Of a DNA stretch of 64,000 bases, positions 1 through 14,758 are shown piece by piece. Made by a program: the position numbers and the translations under genes. Within the stretch, counting starts at the first letter, position 1. Each line of letters begins with the position of its first letter. The notes beneath the pieces were generated by a model that ran no database searches, was not told where the DNA came from, and saw nothing but the letters and a program-made list of their open reading frames with translations. This stretch comes from Anopheles merus (Eukaryota; Arthropoda; Insecta; Diptera; Culicidae): NCBI RefSeq assembly GCF_017562075.2, contig NC_054081.1, forward strand, positions 18,130,549 through 18,194,548. The letters are read 5' to 3'.

Positions 1-1005
<1,005 letters not shown>

Positions 1006-1749
1006 GTAGATGCACCATGGAGTGCCATTGCAGCGCAAACTGGACCACAACTGCAGTCAACTGTGATAGCGCGTCACGCAAACCGTTTGGAATTTTCGTG
1101 CGAACGTTTGCTTTATTTTTTTCACATATTTTTCCATGCCTTTGTTCAGGTACACGGTGTACGGGTTACCAATTGGTTCACCTTTTGGGGCGCAACATCG
1201 GTAGTGTGAGATGATTGCTCGAACCATTCCTTCAAAGCCAAGCGTAGTACGTTATTATTACATCTTTCACGGGCGGCTCTAAGGGCAGCGCAGAATGGCA
1301 TAAAGCTTGGCTAAATTGTTTCGACTGCTTTAGTATTTCTCTTTATACATAAAACCCTTTATCTGTAAACGTAATTTATTATAAACACTTTTCTAATTAG
1401 ATAAAATAAACCATACAATAGCTAACAAAATGTAAAGTACAGTCGAATTATTGGTCATATTTTCGCAAATATGGTAAATAGCTTTATCAACAAGACGGAT
1501 GAAAAACAGTTGAAAAACCATACAACATCACAAACAAAAGGTTCCATCATGTAGCAGCATCCTACCTCGGGACTGATCCAGAATTTGGCACATCTAAAGC
1601 AACTCTCGTGTGTGTAAGATGTTTGTATTAAAAAAATCCCGAAAAAAAAGTATTGCTTTGAATTCGGAATCCGAGCCGTTAATGTAGACGCGGTGATGGA
1701 CGATTAAAAAAAAACAAAATAATCGGTGAAATATACAACTACAGGATCG

Positions 1750-1870
1750 ATGGTCCCGTGGTACAGGCGTAAACTCGTACGACTTAAAATATGTCCGCCA
1801 TGGGTTCAACCTTCGTATTGACAGTCCCCCTGTAGCAACTACTGACTGGCTATCCGGCTGCGTGGTACTA
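1750..1870 (+). mobile_element. Diverged tRNA-derived SINE, 5' part
   Basis: Resembles the head of the intact copies at 2739 and 13808: GTGGTACAG, AACTCGTACGACTTAA, then ATGGGTTCAACC (B-box-like), followed by GACTGGCTATCC. It is more diverged than those copies, and its 3' half and tail are not evident. Confidence 0.6.
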
Positions 1871-2738
1871 ATAAGTTTCTAAAAATCTATGTAGCCCTGC
1901 ATGACCAAATACGTTACGCCAAATGGGAGATATAGATGGAGCAAGGAAAGAAAATAATGTATTAAGCGCTATGGATTTATATAATACTCTTTTGACTTGC
2001 AATTGTCCGGTGGCTATTAATATGAGCTCTAGTTGATAGACCGGAATCAGTAAAGCCATCAATGTAGTCGGGTGCATTTGGAGAACAAGCCTTGTTCTTT
2101 GTATGTTCATAATCAAAATTTAGCCGTGAAAATAGCTAATGCAGTTCTAGACTCTCGCAATTCATCTTGCATATGCCCTCGATGGAGTCACCCAGTACTT
2201 CACGTATAACTGTGGAAAAAGGTTGTGATCAAGAAAATAATTGCAACAATCCTGCATAGCTATTACTCATATTATTTAATCATACTTGACATTCGTTTGA
2301 TTTCAATATCATCGTAAAAATGTGCAACGTTCCTTAAAAACAGCTTAAACACTCTCAATGGAGGCGCCCAGTACTTCACGAGTAGTTGTATAGAATACCC
2401 AAGCGGTCGGCAAACTTCGGTCCGCGGCTACATTAAATTCGACCTGCGAATGGAATTGCCTGATTTGGAAAGATGGAAAGAACCTTTTCGGTTACAAATT
2501 ACTGACCATAGTTTTGTTTGACATTTCAAACCGTCGAACTCCTCCATCTTTTATTATCGTAATATGGATTGACGAACTTAAAAATATGATTCAAATTGAG
2601 GTTAAAACTGTTACACTAGCTTTCGTTCTTTACGACAAAGAAACGAGCGTTTGAAAACAAACACGAATATGTAAAAATATGATTTATGGTGTTACGATTA
2701 CAACGATTTCCAAAGAACTTTTCATGAGTAATCAGTAA

Positions 2739-2949
2739 TAGCCGGTCTCATGGTACAGTTGTCAACTCGTACGACTTAACAACATGCCCGTCATGGGTTC
2801 AAACCCTAAATAGACCGTGCCGCCTTACGTAGGACTGACTATCCTGCTATGGGTGGGGTAATCCAGAAAAAGTCATTGAAAGCCAACCCCACAAGTGATA
2901 CAGGCAGGCCTTGATCGACAGCGTTTATTGAGCCAAAAAGAAATAAAAA
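2739..2949 (+). mobile_element. tRNA-derived SINE, full length
   Basis: Head AGCCGGTCTCATGGTACAG with a pol III A-box-like segment, and B-box-like GGGTTCAAACCC about 50 bp on. The body contains GACTATCCTGC and CAACCCCACAAGTGATACAG, then GAGCCAAAAAGAAATAAA. A near-perfect 9-bp duplication flanks it: AATCAGTAA at 2730-2738 and AATCAGTTA at 2950-2958. The same family occurs in inverse orientation at 13808. Such elements are transcribed by RNA polymerase III and moved by a partner LINE. Confidence 0.8.
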
Positions 2950-3949
2950 AATCAGTTAGCAATTTTTCTGACATGGTATTACGTGTCCGTAAAGCATTTT
3001 GCTAGATATTCAATGTACGATTTGTATCGATAATTTTTTAATCGTTAAGGCCGTTGTACCATCCACAGAATATCTGTAAATAACAAAAAATGGGGCATGG
3101 GAGGAGGAAGTCATCAAGAAGCGATATTGCTCTTATTTCGTTGTTTTGGCTAATTTCACTTTTGCGGACTCTGTCGGCAGATGCTTAATTGATGAATCTT
3201 TACAATGAGTGTTCACAATAGTAACTAACAATTTTCAACCTTTCTTGGATGACATAATTACATAAAAAAACAACAGCAACCAATAACATTGCTTGATATC
3301 ATTAGCCAGCTATTTTGGTACCAACAAATAAAACAAAAATAAAACAATTGCATTCTCCTGGTTCGCAGCTCCGGTTTGCCAATAGGTTTGGCGACCACTG
3401 AACCACTAGTGAATATTACATTTTATGTTGAATATTTTAAAATATTCATATTATAGTGTTTATTGATACCTAGATACTAGATTTAAAATCGATATTATGT
3501 TATGGCTTTTTTCGAAACTTGATTGCATGACACTCATCATGACATCAATGATCCCATCGTTAGGTGGAGACGTTGTATCCTATTTCAGCTTATATGGCGT
3601 ATGTGTTAGTATATGTTGTGTCTTGTATTCGATAAGTTTTGGTTTGGTATAACCTGGAAAGATGAACTTTGCGCAAAATAAGACATACTTCCCAATACAA
3701 GGGAACCCATTCTTGGTCAAACGCTCCCATGAAAACCCATTTCGCTCTTAGGTAGAGCCTTAGCAACACTAGCAGACAGTCTCAGTGGTAGGCTCCAATG
3801 CTGTAGTAGTCTTAATTTATCACATTTATTTGTGGTTTTCCCAGCCGGAGAAGTTATCTGCTAACAGTAGCTGAGCGTTGGCTGTATCCAGTGAATAGAT
3901 AGTTTATATTTAATCAACCGTGCTTTATTAACCCAATTCGCTATATCAA
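2950..3949. other. AT-rich non-coding stretch
   Basis: No gene, domain or repeat family is recognised between the SINE and the ratchet-like splice sequence. It is AT-rich, as expected of intronic DNA. Confidence 0.5.
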
Positions 3950-3951
3950 TT

Positions 3952-3997
3952 ACACCTAACCTTAACCGAACCCTCTTTCTTCTTCCCACAGGTGAGT
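3952..3997 (+). promoter_or_regulatory. Candidate recursive splice (ratchet) site
   Basis: CTAAC branch-point-like sequences lead into the pyrimidine tract CCCTCTTTCTTCTTCCCACAG, followed immediately by the donor GTGAGT. The junction lies between 3991 and 3992. A strong acceptor directly abutting a strong donor is the known signature of zero-length exons that divide very long insect introns. The orientation matches the ADAM gene 46 kb downstream, whose 5' intron it could belong to. It could instead be the acceptor of an ordinary non-coding exon that begins GTGAGT by chance. Confidence 0.5.
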
Positions 3998-5563
3998 ACT
4001 GACTGCCGTGCGATCGTGCAATGTTTGTGCTGCAGAAGGTTAACAGATGGTACACTGGCATTATTTTAACTCACACCGCGCCCTTGAACCCCGTTCCCTC
4101 GTTTCCAATCTGCGGAGAATAGAAAAAGGAGAATAAGAGACGGGTGAGTAGTAAAAACTTCACCGCTCTATTTCATTGTCCGGACTTATGCTGCGGGGCA
4201 AATCAACTACAAAGAGCTATAATCTTGCCTGGGCCTTCCAACCTTCTTTTAATGCCTCACACTTTTGCCTCCCGTCTACCGCACCACCAGTTTGTGGAAG
4301 ATCGTGTCAAAATGCCTCGAAGAAACGACGCCAAACAGGGCCAGCGAATGGGTTGGGGAGGGAATGTTTCGTGCAGGTGTGAAACATTAAAGTTAGGTGC
4401 CTCGAAGCGTAAAAGAAACGATCGCCAACCTTTCTAGCCGGGTGTGGCAGGTCCCTTCACGTGCCAGGGAAAGGTGTCATTTTGATGAGGGAAAAACTAT
4501 ACCTTACCTACTCCTGGCTTACATCCGCTATCCCGCTGTCCGCACAAAACACTAGTATGCGGAATTCTTTGAGCGTAATGGTCTCTCTTCACACCCCTGT
4601 TATTTTTGTTTTGTGTTTATATCTTTGGTTCTACAGTTGTGTAGCGCGGGTGCAAAGTTTAACCTCTTCATTACTCCGCGGAGCGCACGACTCGCTCAAC
4701 AATCCATCATGGCAAGTGAGACTGAAAGTGTGACGACATATACGCAATGGTGTGCGCAGTGTGTTGAAAAGCGTAATTAAATTCAGCTTGCTTCAGCAGT
4801 GCAAAGGAAGGGAGGAAGAGGAGCGAGACAGGGAAAAAACATCAAGAAAAATCCAATATTTCCCTCGATTTCAATTGACACACAACATTGCAGCAGCGAG
4901 CGGGTGGCGTTTTTATTCCACCTGCACCGATTGGCCCTGAACGCCGTCATGCAACAAGCTAATTATATACAAATCGACATTCCAACATCCACACACTACC
5001 ACACTCAGGGCTACCTGTGTGCTCATGGGAGTGTTTCTGTGTGTATGCACACTCATATAATTAGCGCCCTTCGTTGAGATACGCACTGGGTCGCAACGTG
5101 GCTGATGGCTGGATGCAATTAACACCGATCACCTGTCGATCGAAGGTCTGTCTTGCCTGTTTTATTCGAGGCTTGCGCACATAGGGTCGAAAAATAAATT
5201 AGCTAAGAAAATGTACTTCACTGCATGCCCGGCTTTGGAAAAAAAATCCGGGTCACTCATCAATCCTTTGTGCCGCTGCCACGTGTTCCTTTGCATCAAG
5301 CGAACAAAGAAGGGTTGACAGCTCCGTCTAAAACAAAACGCAATGATATTTCATACAACAGACGCCTAAATGTATGCAATGCGTATAACAAAATGTGCTT
5401 AATTAAAACTTTGTGCCTTAGTTAGAAGAGAGTTTTTTTAATTAAACTCTAAAAAAGTTTACAACCTTAAATGGTAATAGTAAAGCAGAAGAAGCGATGG
5501 TAAAAGTATGGATTTAAACCCTCGCTGGCTCCTTGCTGGTTTTTGCAAGGGTAATTCCAGACT
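3998..5563. other. Non-coding stretch
   Basis: No supported gene. Open frames of 60-97 codons at 4144-5425 have no recognisable domain and no consistent codon use. Confidence 0.5.
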
Positions 5564-5705
5564 ACACACACAAACACACACACACACGGGCACGCGCACA
5601 CACACGAGTACGCACACGGGCACGCACACACACACACACACGCGCACGCACACACACACACCTATTAATATATTCATATATATATATATATATATATATA
5701 TGTAA

Positions 5706-5764
<59 letters not shown>

Positions 5765-5879
5765 TATAAATGTATATATATAAATATATATATATATACA
5801 TATATATATATAAATGATATAATATAATATAATATATATACATATATATATAAATGTATATATATATATATATATACAT
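5564..5879. repeat. Compound (CA)n-(TA)n microsatellite
   Basis: A CA array with CGCA and CGGG variants runs to about 5660, then a TA array with TAAATG interruptions to about 5879. It explains the His/Thr and Tyr/Ile-rich frames on both strands. Confidence 0.95.
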
Positions 5880-8800
5880 TTTTTTTTCTTATACATAAAT
5901 TTAAAAAAAAATTTACATTTCGTGTTAGATAATGAACTGATTTTTAAATCAAAATTAGTACAACAAACTATTTTTGCAATACGGCCTTTTTAGATCGTTC
6001 CTTCTGAATAAAAATATAACAAAGTATATTTAATTTACAAGTACTACATCTTCGGATGCTTTGCAACGTGGGTGTTTATCTTCACTTTTACTTGTTTCGC
6101 CATGCTTTTCTGATAAAGTACCCTAAAGTTTACTGTGCATTATTGAACGATTGTGTGAGTTAATATTCTTCTGTGAAAAGCTCACTTAAACTATTTCAAT
6201 TACTACACTGTTAGTTCCAATATGCTTGTTTTTACAAACAACATTATCAAGTACGAATTTGCCAAATGTTATGCTATTGACTTTTCAAAACACCCTTTAC
6301 AAAACAAACTAGCTTATTTTTAACCCATATGAATACACTATATTATGTAACGTACAAAACACAATATCAATAAACTTGTGACTGTTTCGATAACAAATCC
6401 TGTTCCCCTCTCGCAACTAAATGTATCAAGGGGCATAGTTACAACCGATAAAATACTGCGTTACACATCATTATCTGTCGCCATCTACTCCGAGCGTTCG
6501 CCTTAGCATCCCATAGCTAACTGCGATTGCTCCTTCACCGATACTGTACCGTCCTTTAAGCACACGGGCAGACGGGAAACCCCTCACGTACGCATGCAAT
6601 TAGCTCACATATTTCGTGTATCATTTGTATGAATTTCTTTACCTGTTGATGTCTTCTCTTCCCCCGCTCGGGCCAGATTCGACTAGCCTTCGCAACTGGG
6701 CTAGACGCTCAAGTGTGTGTGTGTGTGTGTCTGTGTGTGTGTGCTCATCATGCTGCTCGGAAACACGTCAATTAGCTCAAGTGCTTATAATTGCTTTCCT
6801 ATCAACCGCTGCCTCTTAAAACAGATCTCGCACATTATGAATCGTGTGCGCGCAGCGCTTGCGAACCATGGAATATTTCGCTATTTTTATGCCCAATGAA
6901 AACTGGTTCCCTAGGAAACGGCCCCACCGCTTGTTTCCAACCCTCCTGGCTCGATGCGGCTTGGGAGTGTGCGGACTCATTTATCGCGAAAAGCGCGAAC
7001 GCTTTTCCAACGGATAAGTGCTTCGCCCGAAGACTGTGCGATTGTTGTTGGCACAGCGGATTCATTGGAAGGAAAGGTCGGAAGTGTCAGTTTCTATCAG
7101 TTTTTAGAGCCATTAATCATGAAGCAGCGATAGCAGCAGCAACAACAACAATGACAGCAAAGCACATCATAATAAGCTGAGTTTGTTGCAGAAGCAGTTT
7201 AGGTCAGGCTCTCCCAAGGTTAAGTGCGTTGTTTTGCCAGTTAGAGGCACAGCTTTGCACCATAGTAATAACCGGCTTCGAGCTTTACCGACCGCGCTGC
7301 CCTCTTGATGCTGGCTCGGTCCCAGCTAGGGAACAATTTAAAGGTAACGCCTGTTTTTATGCAATACCACACGCATATCATACGCACCATGGCCACAGCG
7401 GCGCCGCAATTTATGCAAAACCCCTCCCGTAACCTAATGCGAGATACGCCAGCTTAACGCCCAGCAAGACTGTTCCGTAGCTGCCGCGGTTTTTTTTTAT
7501 TCTGCGAGTGAAAAATTGAACCATTTCGCATAACGCATTTTTTACATCCCCGAAAGAGGAAAAAACCCACCAACGAATTGCCGGTAGAGAAAAATAATCG
7601 TATCTCTCCTCCTGTACGGCCACCTGCGAGTCCGGCCCGAGCTTTGTCACTGAGATGTTTGGAAAATATTCACTCCACTTGTGCACTGTGTACTGTGCGT
7701 ATGCGTTGTATGTGTGACAGAAGAGGGATGAAGCACTTTATTCCATTACAACTAACCTTGAAAGTCGAACGAATCTGGCATGGAAGCAAAAAGAAAAGCT
7801 CAACGAAATTGGAATAAAAGAGGTAGCCCCCAAATAGCAAGCAGCTGGCGTGGCCGGGCTTGGGCGTGCTTTAAAATATGCATGAGTTTTGGGTGGTTGG
7901 CTCGATTGCATTTGCCTACCGAGAGCATAGCCGGCTGCAAAACATCCTTCTCCCCCTTACCCCTCCGCCACGTGCCCCTCCTCAGCCAGGGAGCGCATAA
8001 TATTTTGTTGGTATTTATTTTATTTTCCGACTCGGCAGTGTTTCGTCGCACTTTGTGTTGTTGCTGTTGCTTTTTTTGTTGTTTTTTTGTACTTTTTTGT
8101 ATCCAACGAATAAATATCCGATGCGTATTTTGATTGGTTTATATTGCGAAAAATATTTATCGATTCCAATGGGTGGTTATAGAACCTATTTGAGATGAGC
8201 ACAGAGAGAGGGGGGTAGTGAGTGATGTGTTACCCCTCGGACGAACGATGCGGTGTCAGAAGCCTGCCACGACCGTAGGCAGGATAATTGCAATTCGGGC
8301 AGATATTCGATATTCTATTTAATGACTTTTTTTGTAGTTGCTGCTGTTGCTGCTGGCACTGTTACTGTATCGCCCACTCCCCTCACATTGCGTTCATTAC
8401 ATCTGCTCCACTGCGCGGCAGGAAACTGGCGTTGGTTTTTGCAAACTGCATACGCCTCTGTGCCTGTGTTCAGTGTTTTATAATTTATTAACCATTTCGG
8501 TAATGTAATACCGGAGGTCGGTTTTAAAAGCTGACGATAGGCGACCGGTGGCAATCAGTAATTAAATGATAAAATGCCTATCTTTGCGTACCGCTCAGCA
8601 CAGTGTGCGTGTGTTTGATGATGGCGCTTGTGAGGGAACGAAAAAAAATCGCCGTTTTTCAACAGTGCTTCAATCTGGTTTACAATGCATACATTCAGGC
8701 GCGACAATGTACACTTCAAAGAGTGCAAAGCTTTTTAATAATATACGTTTAGCATTTTGTTTTTTTTTCTTTTGCATAGCTTAACAGCTTTACAGCTTCT

Positions 8801-11700
8801 ACAGGTATGGGAAGCTAGTGGAACAATGAATAGATTAGAGCATTAAACAAGGAACAATTGCAAATTATTCATTCGGTTGCATTGTGGTAGAGTACTGAAG
8901 TGCATAGCGGCACGTAATAGTTATTTTTTTACTAGTTTATATTAAACAGGTTTCTCTTCTGGTTGACAAAATGATCCATCTTTATAATAAATAATTATTT
9001 CGATATGCATAGTCCATAGAAAATGATTGTTTCTACGTAACTATGTTTGTTCTAAGTAAACTATGTTTGCATTGTACCTCAATTCAAAGCATCAAAAATC
9101 AAACTTCACTAAAATCCAGGTTGAGGACTCCATGTGCTGTAACTGAGCTTATTTGCATTTCATCGCCTCATCAAGCCAAACTATTCGCTTTACTCGACAA
9201 TCATCTCACAACCATTTGACGGTAAACAGAAAGCAAACATATGAAGCAAAAGAAATTAAAAAATAAAAAGGATTTATTCCAAGGTTGTGTTAACGATACT
9301 CTCTGCCAGACAATTGTTTGCTTTCCTTCTTCTAGTCCACCATACAACAAAAAAGCAATGTGATAGAGGAAACATCGACATACACACGCGAGTGTCCTGT
9401 TTTGCAAATACCATCAGAATCGCTCACACTTCATCCTCAGATCCCGCTAGCTTTCGATTAAATCGAATCGATTTTACAATGGCGCTTAGTTACAATAAAA
9501 TCCACCCCTCCTCGCTCCTCCTTCACTCCCATAATCTTTCAACACCAAAAAATGAAGCAATGATTAGAGAACGTTCAGCTTGAGGGTGGAACTAGGACAA
9601 ACAACAAACAAATAGCAACGATAACATCAAGAAAGAAAAACATACTTACACACAATAAAGGATATTGAAACGGTTTGATTTTGTGTCTGTGTGTCTGGCT
9701 GTGTATGTGTTTGTGTGTGTATGTGCGTAACGGAGAGACTAAACCAAACAGCACGCAAATGCAAAGCACCCACCGAAAACCGAACAAGAAATGGTACCGA
9801 ACATCATCTTCCGCCCATGACAAACATTATCCTTCTTATTCAAATTCACTCTCACTACCTCTCTTTCCCCATCGGTCCCTGTTCCTGAGTGCGCGTTTTG
9901 CCCGACGGTTATCTACCCCCCCCCCCCTTCTGCACCATACCACCTACCCCTTCACAATTCCGATGAAATAAAACCGTTTGCTTCCATAATGAAATGAGTA
10001 AACGAATCATGAATCACTGATCTTTTCTTTTTTCTTTCTGCTTTTTTGTGTGTAGTAAATGTGCAAACAAATCAATATATGAATTAACATCACCATCGCT
10101 TCGGGTTTTCCGCTAAGCAAGTTCGGCCACAGTGATTATCAATACACTACGAACGCCTACACGCGGCCTGCCCTGAAAACTGCGACGCCCTGCGAGACTG
10201 AATCGAAACGAGCTGCTGTTTCTCATGTTTTACTTGAACCAACAGCCCGCGTCTGGTTCGCGCGTTTGCTTTCTGGTGTGATTAAATTAAAGCGTGTAAG
10301 AAGGGCATAAAAAACAACACACACACATACACATAGAACCGTTTATCTATCATCGATCGATAATAGAAATAAAGACAAACCTCAACGCGAGCTGCTGACA
10401 ATGAAGCTAGGCAAAATTCCATAGCAGCAGCCACGAACAGTAACAACAACGAAACTTACGCACTCTCAATCTACATGAAATGTAGTTAGAGAAATATTGT
10501 TACTCATATCGGGGTTTGTACGAATACGGGCATCACATACTCACACACGCAAATACAGACAGCCCTAAATTCAATCGTTTGACAATAAACGGTTCACTGA
10601 GTCTCGGAGTTTCATCCGCTTCCGGGATTGGTTAGTAGCTCCGCAGTCACACCACAGGAAAGAGCGAATAATTAAATTTTCACATTGATTTGTAGGCGTA
10701 CGGTAACGAAAGCGCCTATAAGTTAGGCTTTACTCATGCACCGTTGCGATAGATGCGAAAGGGCTGGCAGCGAACGGATTTGCTGGAGTTGAAAAACCAC
10801 ACACACACACACACACACCATCACCACCAGACACACAAAATCTTGTCGCAGGTGTAGGCGATGTTAGCTGGCTTTCTGTGTCTATGTGCGTGTGTGTGTA
10901 TTTTTTTTTTGTTCGAATCGCCGTTCAATTCAAAACATATCATCGCCGAATTCAATATTCGATGAGTAAAATAATACAATTCTAACAGATGGATGCGTGC
11001 CCACCGATGTTGGGTGGGCGCTACGGGTCGTGGCCTTTACAAAGTAAATTATGAATTTTCATAGAACGAGTACAGCTCAAATCCTTTTCCCCCTTTTCCC
11101 TTTAACCACCAATTCCGTGTTGAAGGTTTAATACACGCGGTAGCGGCATTGATTAAATTTCTATTTCTGCTGCTGCCGTTTGCAAACCCGATTTCCAGCT
11201 GGATTTTTTGTCACAGCAAATGCTGCTTAGTTTACTAAAAGCAACAACAACAACAACAATAATTCTAGCACGAGCGGGTTAGCGTGTGGGCGAGTGATAC
11301 GGTAAACCGCCACGCAAAAACCACCTCGAGCTAGCTTCATTGCATAGAGATACATGAAATAACGATAATTTCGCCTTTGCGCTGCTTCATGCAAATTGGT
11401 GCTTATCTCGTACGTACTTCTGGGGAAGGAGCAAGAGGCACAAATGCACGGTGAACGGGCAGTTTTTGGGGGGTGCAGTTGTCGACCCCCTTCCTCCTCC
11501 ATTCTCCTCCTCTTCTCCAGGATCAAATCGAAAATAGAAGAAAAAACCACAACACTGCGTTGACTCTTCGCTGAAATGGATATTTGCCGGATGCGAAAGC
11601 ACCCATCAACGGGTGAATTTGTGTGCATTCATGGCTAAGGGGGCTGACCACAGAGCTTACAAATAGCGCCGGAGAAAAAAAGAAAAAAAGAAAAAAAGAA
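5880..11700. other. Non-coding stretch, probable intron or intergenic
   Basis: About 5.8 kb without a supportable gene. AT-rich segments (5880-6450, 8880-9260) alternate with more mixed sequence. Short CA/TG runs occur near 6714-6742, 9682-9725 and 10798-10820, with CAG/CAA runs near 7126-7155 and a C-run near 9917-9928. The longest plausible frame (6791-7180, 129 codons) has no recognisable domain. Confidence 0.5.
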
Positions 11701-11719
11701 GAGAGAGAGAGAGAGAGAG

Positions 11720-11790
<71 letters not shown>
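11701..11790. repeat. (GA)n microsatellite
   Basis: An almost pure GA array preceded by an A/G-rich tract (AAAAAAG repeats). GA arrays can bind GAGA-type factors in flies, but nothing here shows that this one does. Confidence 0.95.
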
Positions 11791-13563
11791 GGCAGAATAA
11801 AAAGAGAAACACACAACTACAAAGTAGGTACATCACAACGACAGCAACAAGAAAAGCTCTACCTCCAGAGTGTGTAAATGACAGTGGAAAGTAATGGCAA
11901 CCGAGCGATTGAAAAATAATAATAAAGCAAAAACGAAACCACCACAGCGAACAAAGCCATAAAGCCCACTACCGGTTGCGCTTGTCTCTGCGTGTTTAGT
12001 TTCCGTTTTTTTCTCTCGCTGTCCCATCCTCCTGCGCTTGCGTTTGCTTTTTTCCTTCCTTTTTTTTTCTTTTTGCAAAATAATGTCCACACTCCTTTTT
12101 CTTTTTTTGTTTTGGTCCACCCTTTTTTGTCCCAGCGTCAGCCGTTCCGGAGTTTGCAATCGGGCCCGCAGGGGGGGGGGGGGTGTATTTTACGTCTCTT
12201 CACCTGCCGGTCCGGCCGACAAACCGCACCGTGACAGGCCTGTCAATCGTCATAAACAAACTGCCCTCCCGGCCCCCACTATCCCCCTCTATCCTTACCA
12301 CAACCCTCCTCATTTTCAGACCCGCTCAAGGGAGGCATTGGTTGACTGGGTGGTGAATTCAATCAAGCCTGCGGAAAGCTTTTAATGTGCATTTTAGTTT
12401 CCGCACGCTTCTCTTGCAAAACCCTTTCACCAGTGAGAGCGGGCACACTGTTTGTTACAGAGGTTATGTGTGCGTTTTGTCTTTTTTTGCCTATATTTTG
12501 AATGGAATGTATTCACAAGAGGCGTTATTTTTTTCCTTCTCATTTACGCAAATCCCTTTTTTTCTATCACTGCTGTTGCTATCAGTCTGCTAGCACACTG
12601 TACGCTTTGTGGCGATATTGGGAAGCGTTCCCACGCTATAACCTACCCACACATTCAGACAGCGGGTTGAACTCTTTCTTTTATTTGGTTTTATTGTTTT
12701 ATTATTTTTTTTTTTTGAGTGCAAGTGTGCACAATGGTAAGTGTTGGAATTCGATTGACATTTGACCGTTTCTTGAAATCTATTGATTTACATTCGGGAC
12801 GCTTTGCAGTTCGACAAGTGAATGACAAGCGTCATTAGCTCCCGGAGCTGGTGACGCCTTACTCTAGGCAATATCACTGTGTGACAAATTGCCAAATTGC
12901 CTAACGTGGTATTGTCCACTCTGTTTTATATCGTTTCCTTGTTTTCAATTCGACTTACAGTGTTGCAATGGAAAGCAGATGTAATTGACATATGATGATT
13001 TCTTAAACAATTTTCATTGTATACGTTTCGGGGGCGTCGGCCTGAATATTTGTTTTGATATTCTTAATTGACTGCAAACACATAAAAACAGAGGCTACAT
13101 CTCGGTACGTGATTTTGAAAATGGACATTTTTGAAACATTATTCCAAACTTCATAAATCGAGAAAAGTCGAACGAAAGAAAGGTGACAGGGGACTCATGA
13201 AAAAACAATCATTCTCAAAACATTCAATTAATTAAAAACAATAATATATCCCATATCGCCTTATTTATTTTCCTATACCAATCAGCTGTCTTTATTTTTT
13301 ACCTATTATTTTTTCATCTCTTTGAGGATAACTTACAAGCCATATTCGTGAACATGTTCTTCTGAAAAGAACTGATTCTTCCTTTTTTCTGTAGGCTTAC
13401 ATTGTATAAGTTTTACATGCTTATTTATATAAAAAAAAACTTAATAGTCAGAGCACCTACGACAGAAACTGCTTTTTCTTTTTTTGACACAACAGCATTT
13501 TTTGGTTAAATCTGCGTTAGTCGTTAATTGCCTTGGTTCGCTGTAAAAGATTACATATCGGTG
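11791..13563. other. Non-coding stretch
   Basis: No gene recognised. Contains T-rich tracts, a G homopolymer near 12170-12183 and AT-rich sequence to the right. Frames of 68-115 codons near 12000-12770 are pyrimidine-run artefacts rich in Phe, Leu and Ser. Confidence 0.5.
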
Positions 13564-13655
13564 AGACCATAGCAGGACAATCAGTGGCTACGCTTAAGAG
13601 GCCCGATCCATACGGGACTTGAATCCATGGCCGTCATATTGTTATATTTTACCAC
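13564..13655 (-). mobile_element. SINE 5'-region fragment
   Basis: Contains CATAGCAGGACAATCAGT and, about 45 bp later, GACTTGAATCCATGGCCGTCAT, the diverged inverse of the SINE middle and B-box region seen in the intact copy at 13808. The tail is missing. Confidence 0.5.
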
Positions 13656-13807
13656 GGGGTTGAACGAAATTAATGCATTCTTTATGACTAGGATATCTCT
13701 ACTAAGAATAGGATAGCATAAAATATAGTCATTTAAAAATCATATTGTAACCTAACAGGTAGACAATTATATTGAACAGATTTAATTTCGAATTGAAATT
13801 GCTATGG

Positions 13808-14014
13808 CTTCTTCTTCTTCTTGTTTGGCTCAACAACCGATGCCGGTCAAGGCCTGCCAACCTATTTGTGGGGTTGGTTTTCAGTGATTTATTGATTTCC
13901 CCCCATAGCAGGATAGTCAGTCCTACGTATGGCGGCACGGTCTATTTGGGGCTTGAACCCATGACGGCATGTTGTTAAGTCATACGAGTTGACGACTGTA
14001 CCATGAGACCGGCT
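13808..14014 (-). mobile_element. tRNA-derived SINE with perfect TSD
   Basis: A full-length inverse copy. The (CTT)n start is the (AAG)n tail of the element, followed by GGCTCAACAACCGATGCCGG, GTGGGGTTGG, CATAGCAGGATAGTCAGTCC, GGGGCTTGAACCCATGACGG (B-box complement) and finally GTACCATGAGACCGGCT (head). A perfect 7-bp target duplication GCTATGG flanks it at 13801-13807 and 14015-14021, which fixes both ends at 207 bp. Confidence 0.85.
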
Positions 14015-14625
14015 GCTATGGTTAGTACGATAAAAATAATTAGGTGTATGGTAATTTGCCCGTTGTTGCACCCCTACGGGAACAAACAAAGTATTTTATA
14101 CATTTGAAATGTATAAACCATAATGTTTATATTTATTATTTTTATAATAAACCTCATTATAGTTGAAAAACTTTATTTTGGGCAGAAAAATAATGAATAA
14201 TGTAAATAAATACGATTAAAAAATCCAATTGTTGCACAGTAACAAACACTACGTATTCTATTATTGCAAACTGTATACCCAATTATTGCACACTTTCCAA
14301 CTCACTGAAACCGACAAAAAAGCTCTGAAATTAAGCGTGAAAGAGCCTGAAACAAAACACTGTCAAAATGATTGCACGATGCATAAAAGTAGGCTTTAGG
14401 CTGTGCAATAAAATATTATGGACACACTCTCTTTATTTCAATTATTACAGGGTCTTCCAATTGAATGAATAACGTTTGCCATTGATCTCAACACTGTTGA
14501 TTTCGATGTCAATATTTACCACGGCTTACTATTGCATGCATCCATATTGTCAACCCATTTTCATTCGATGTCAACATTGACTGCTTCGGTGTGATAAAAG
14601 TCACTGATAGACTGTTTTTTTTTTT

Positions 14626-14758
14626 GGCGGCCTGCAAATAGTGTGTTTGACTATCCTGCAATGGGGGCAGGGGTTATCCAAAGGTCATTGAAAGCCAACC
14701 CCACAAGTGATACAGGCAGGTCTTGACCGAGAAGAATGCTAAGATAAGAAGAAGAAGA
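14626..14758 (+). mobile_element. SINE 3'-half fragment
   Basis: Shares GACTATCCTGC, the segment around GTCATTGAAAGCCAACCCCA, and CAAGTGATACAGGCAGG with the full copy at 2739, and ends in a GAAGAAGAAGA tail. The tRNA-like head is absent, consistent with a truncated copy. Confidence 0.75.
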
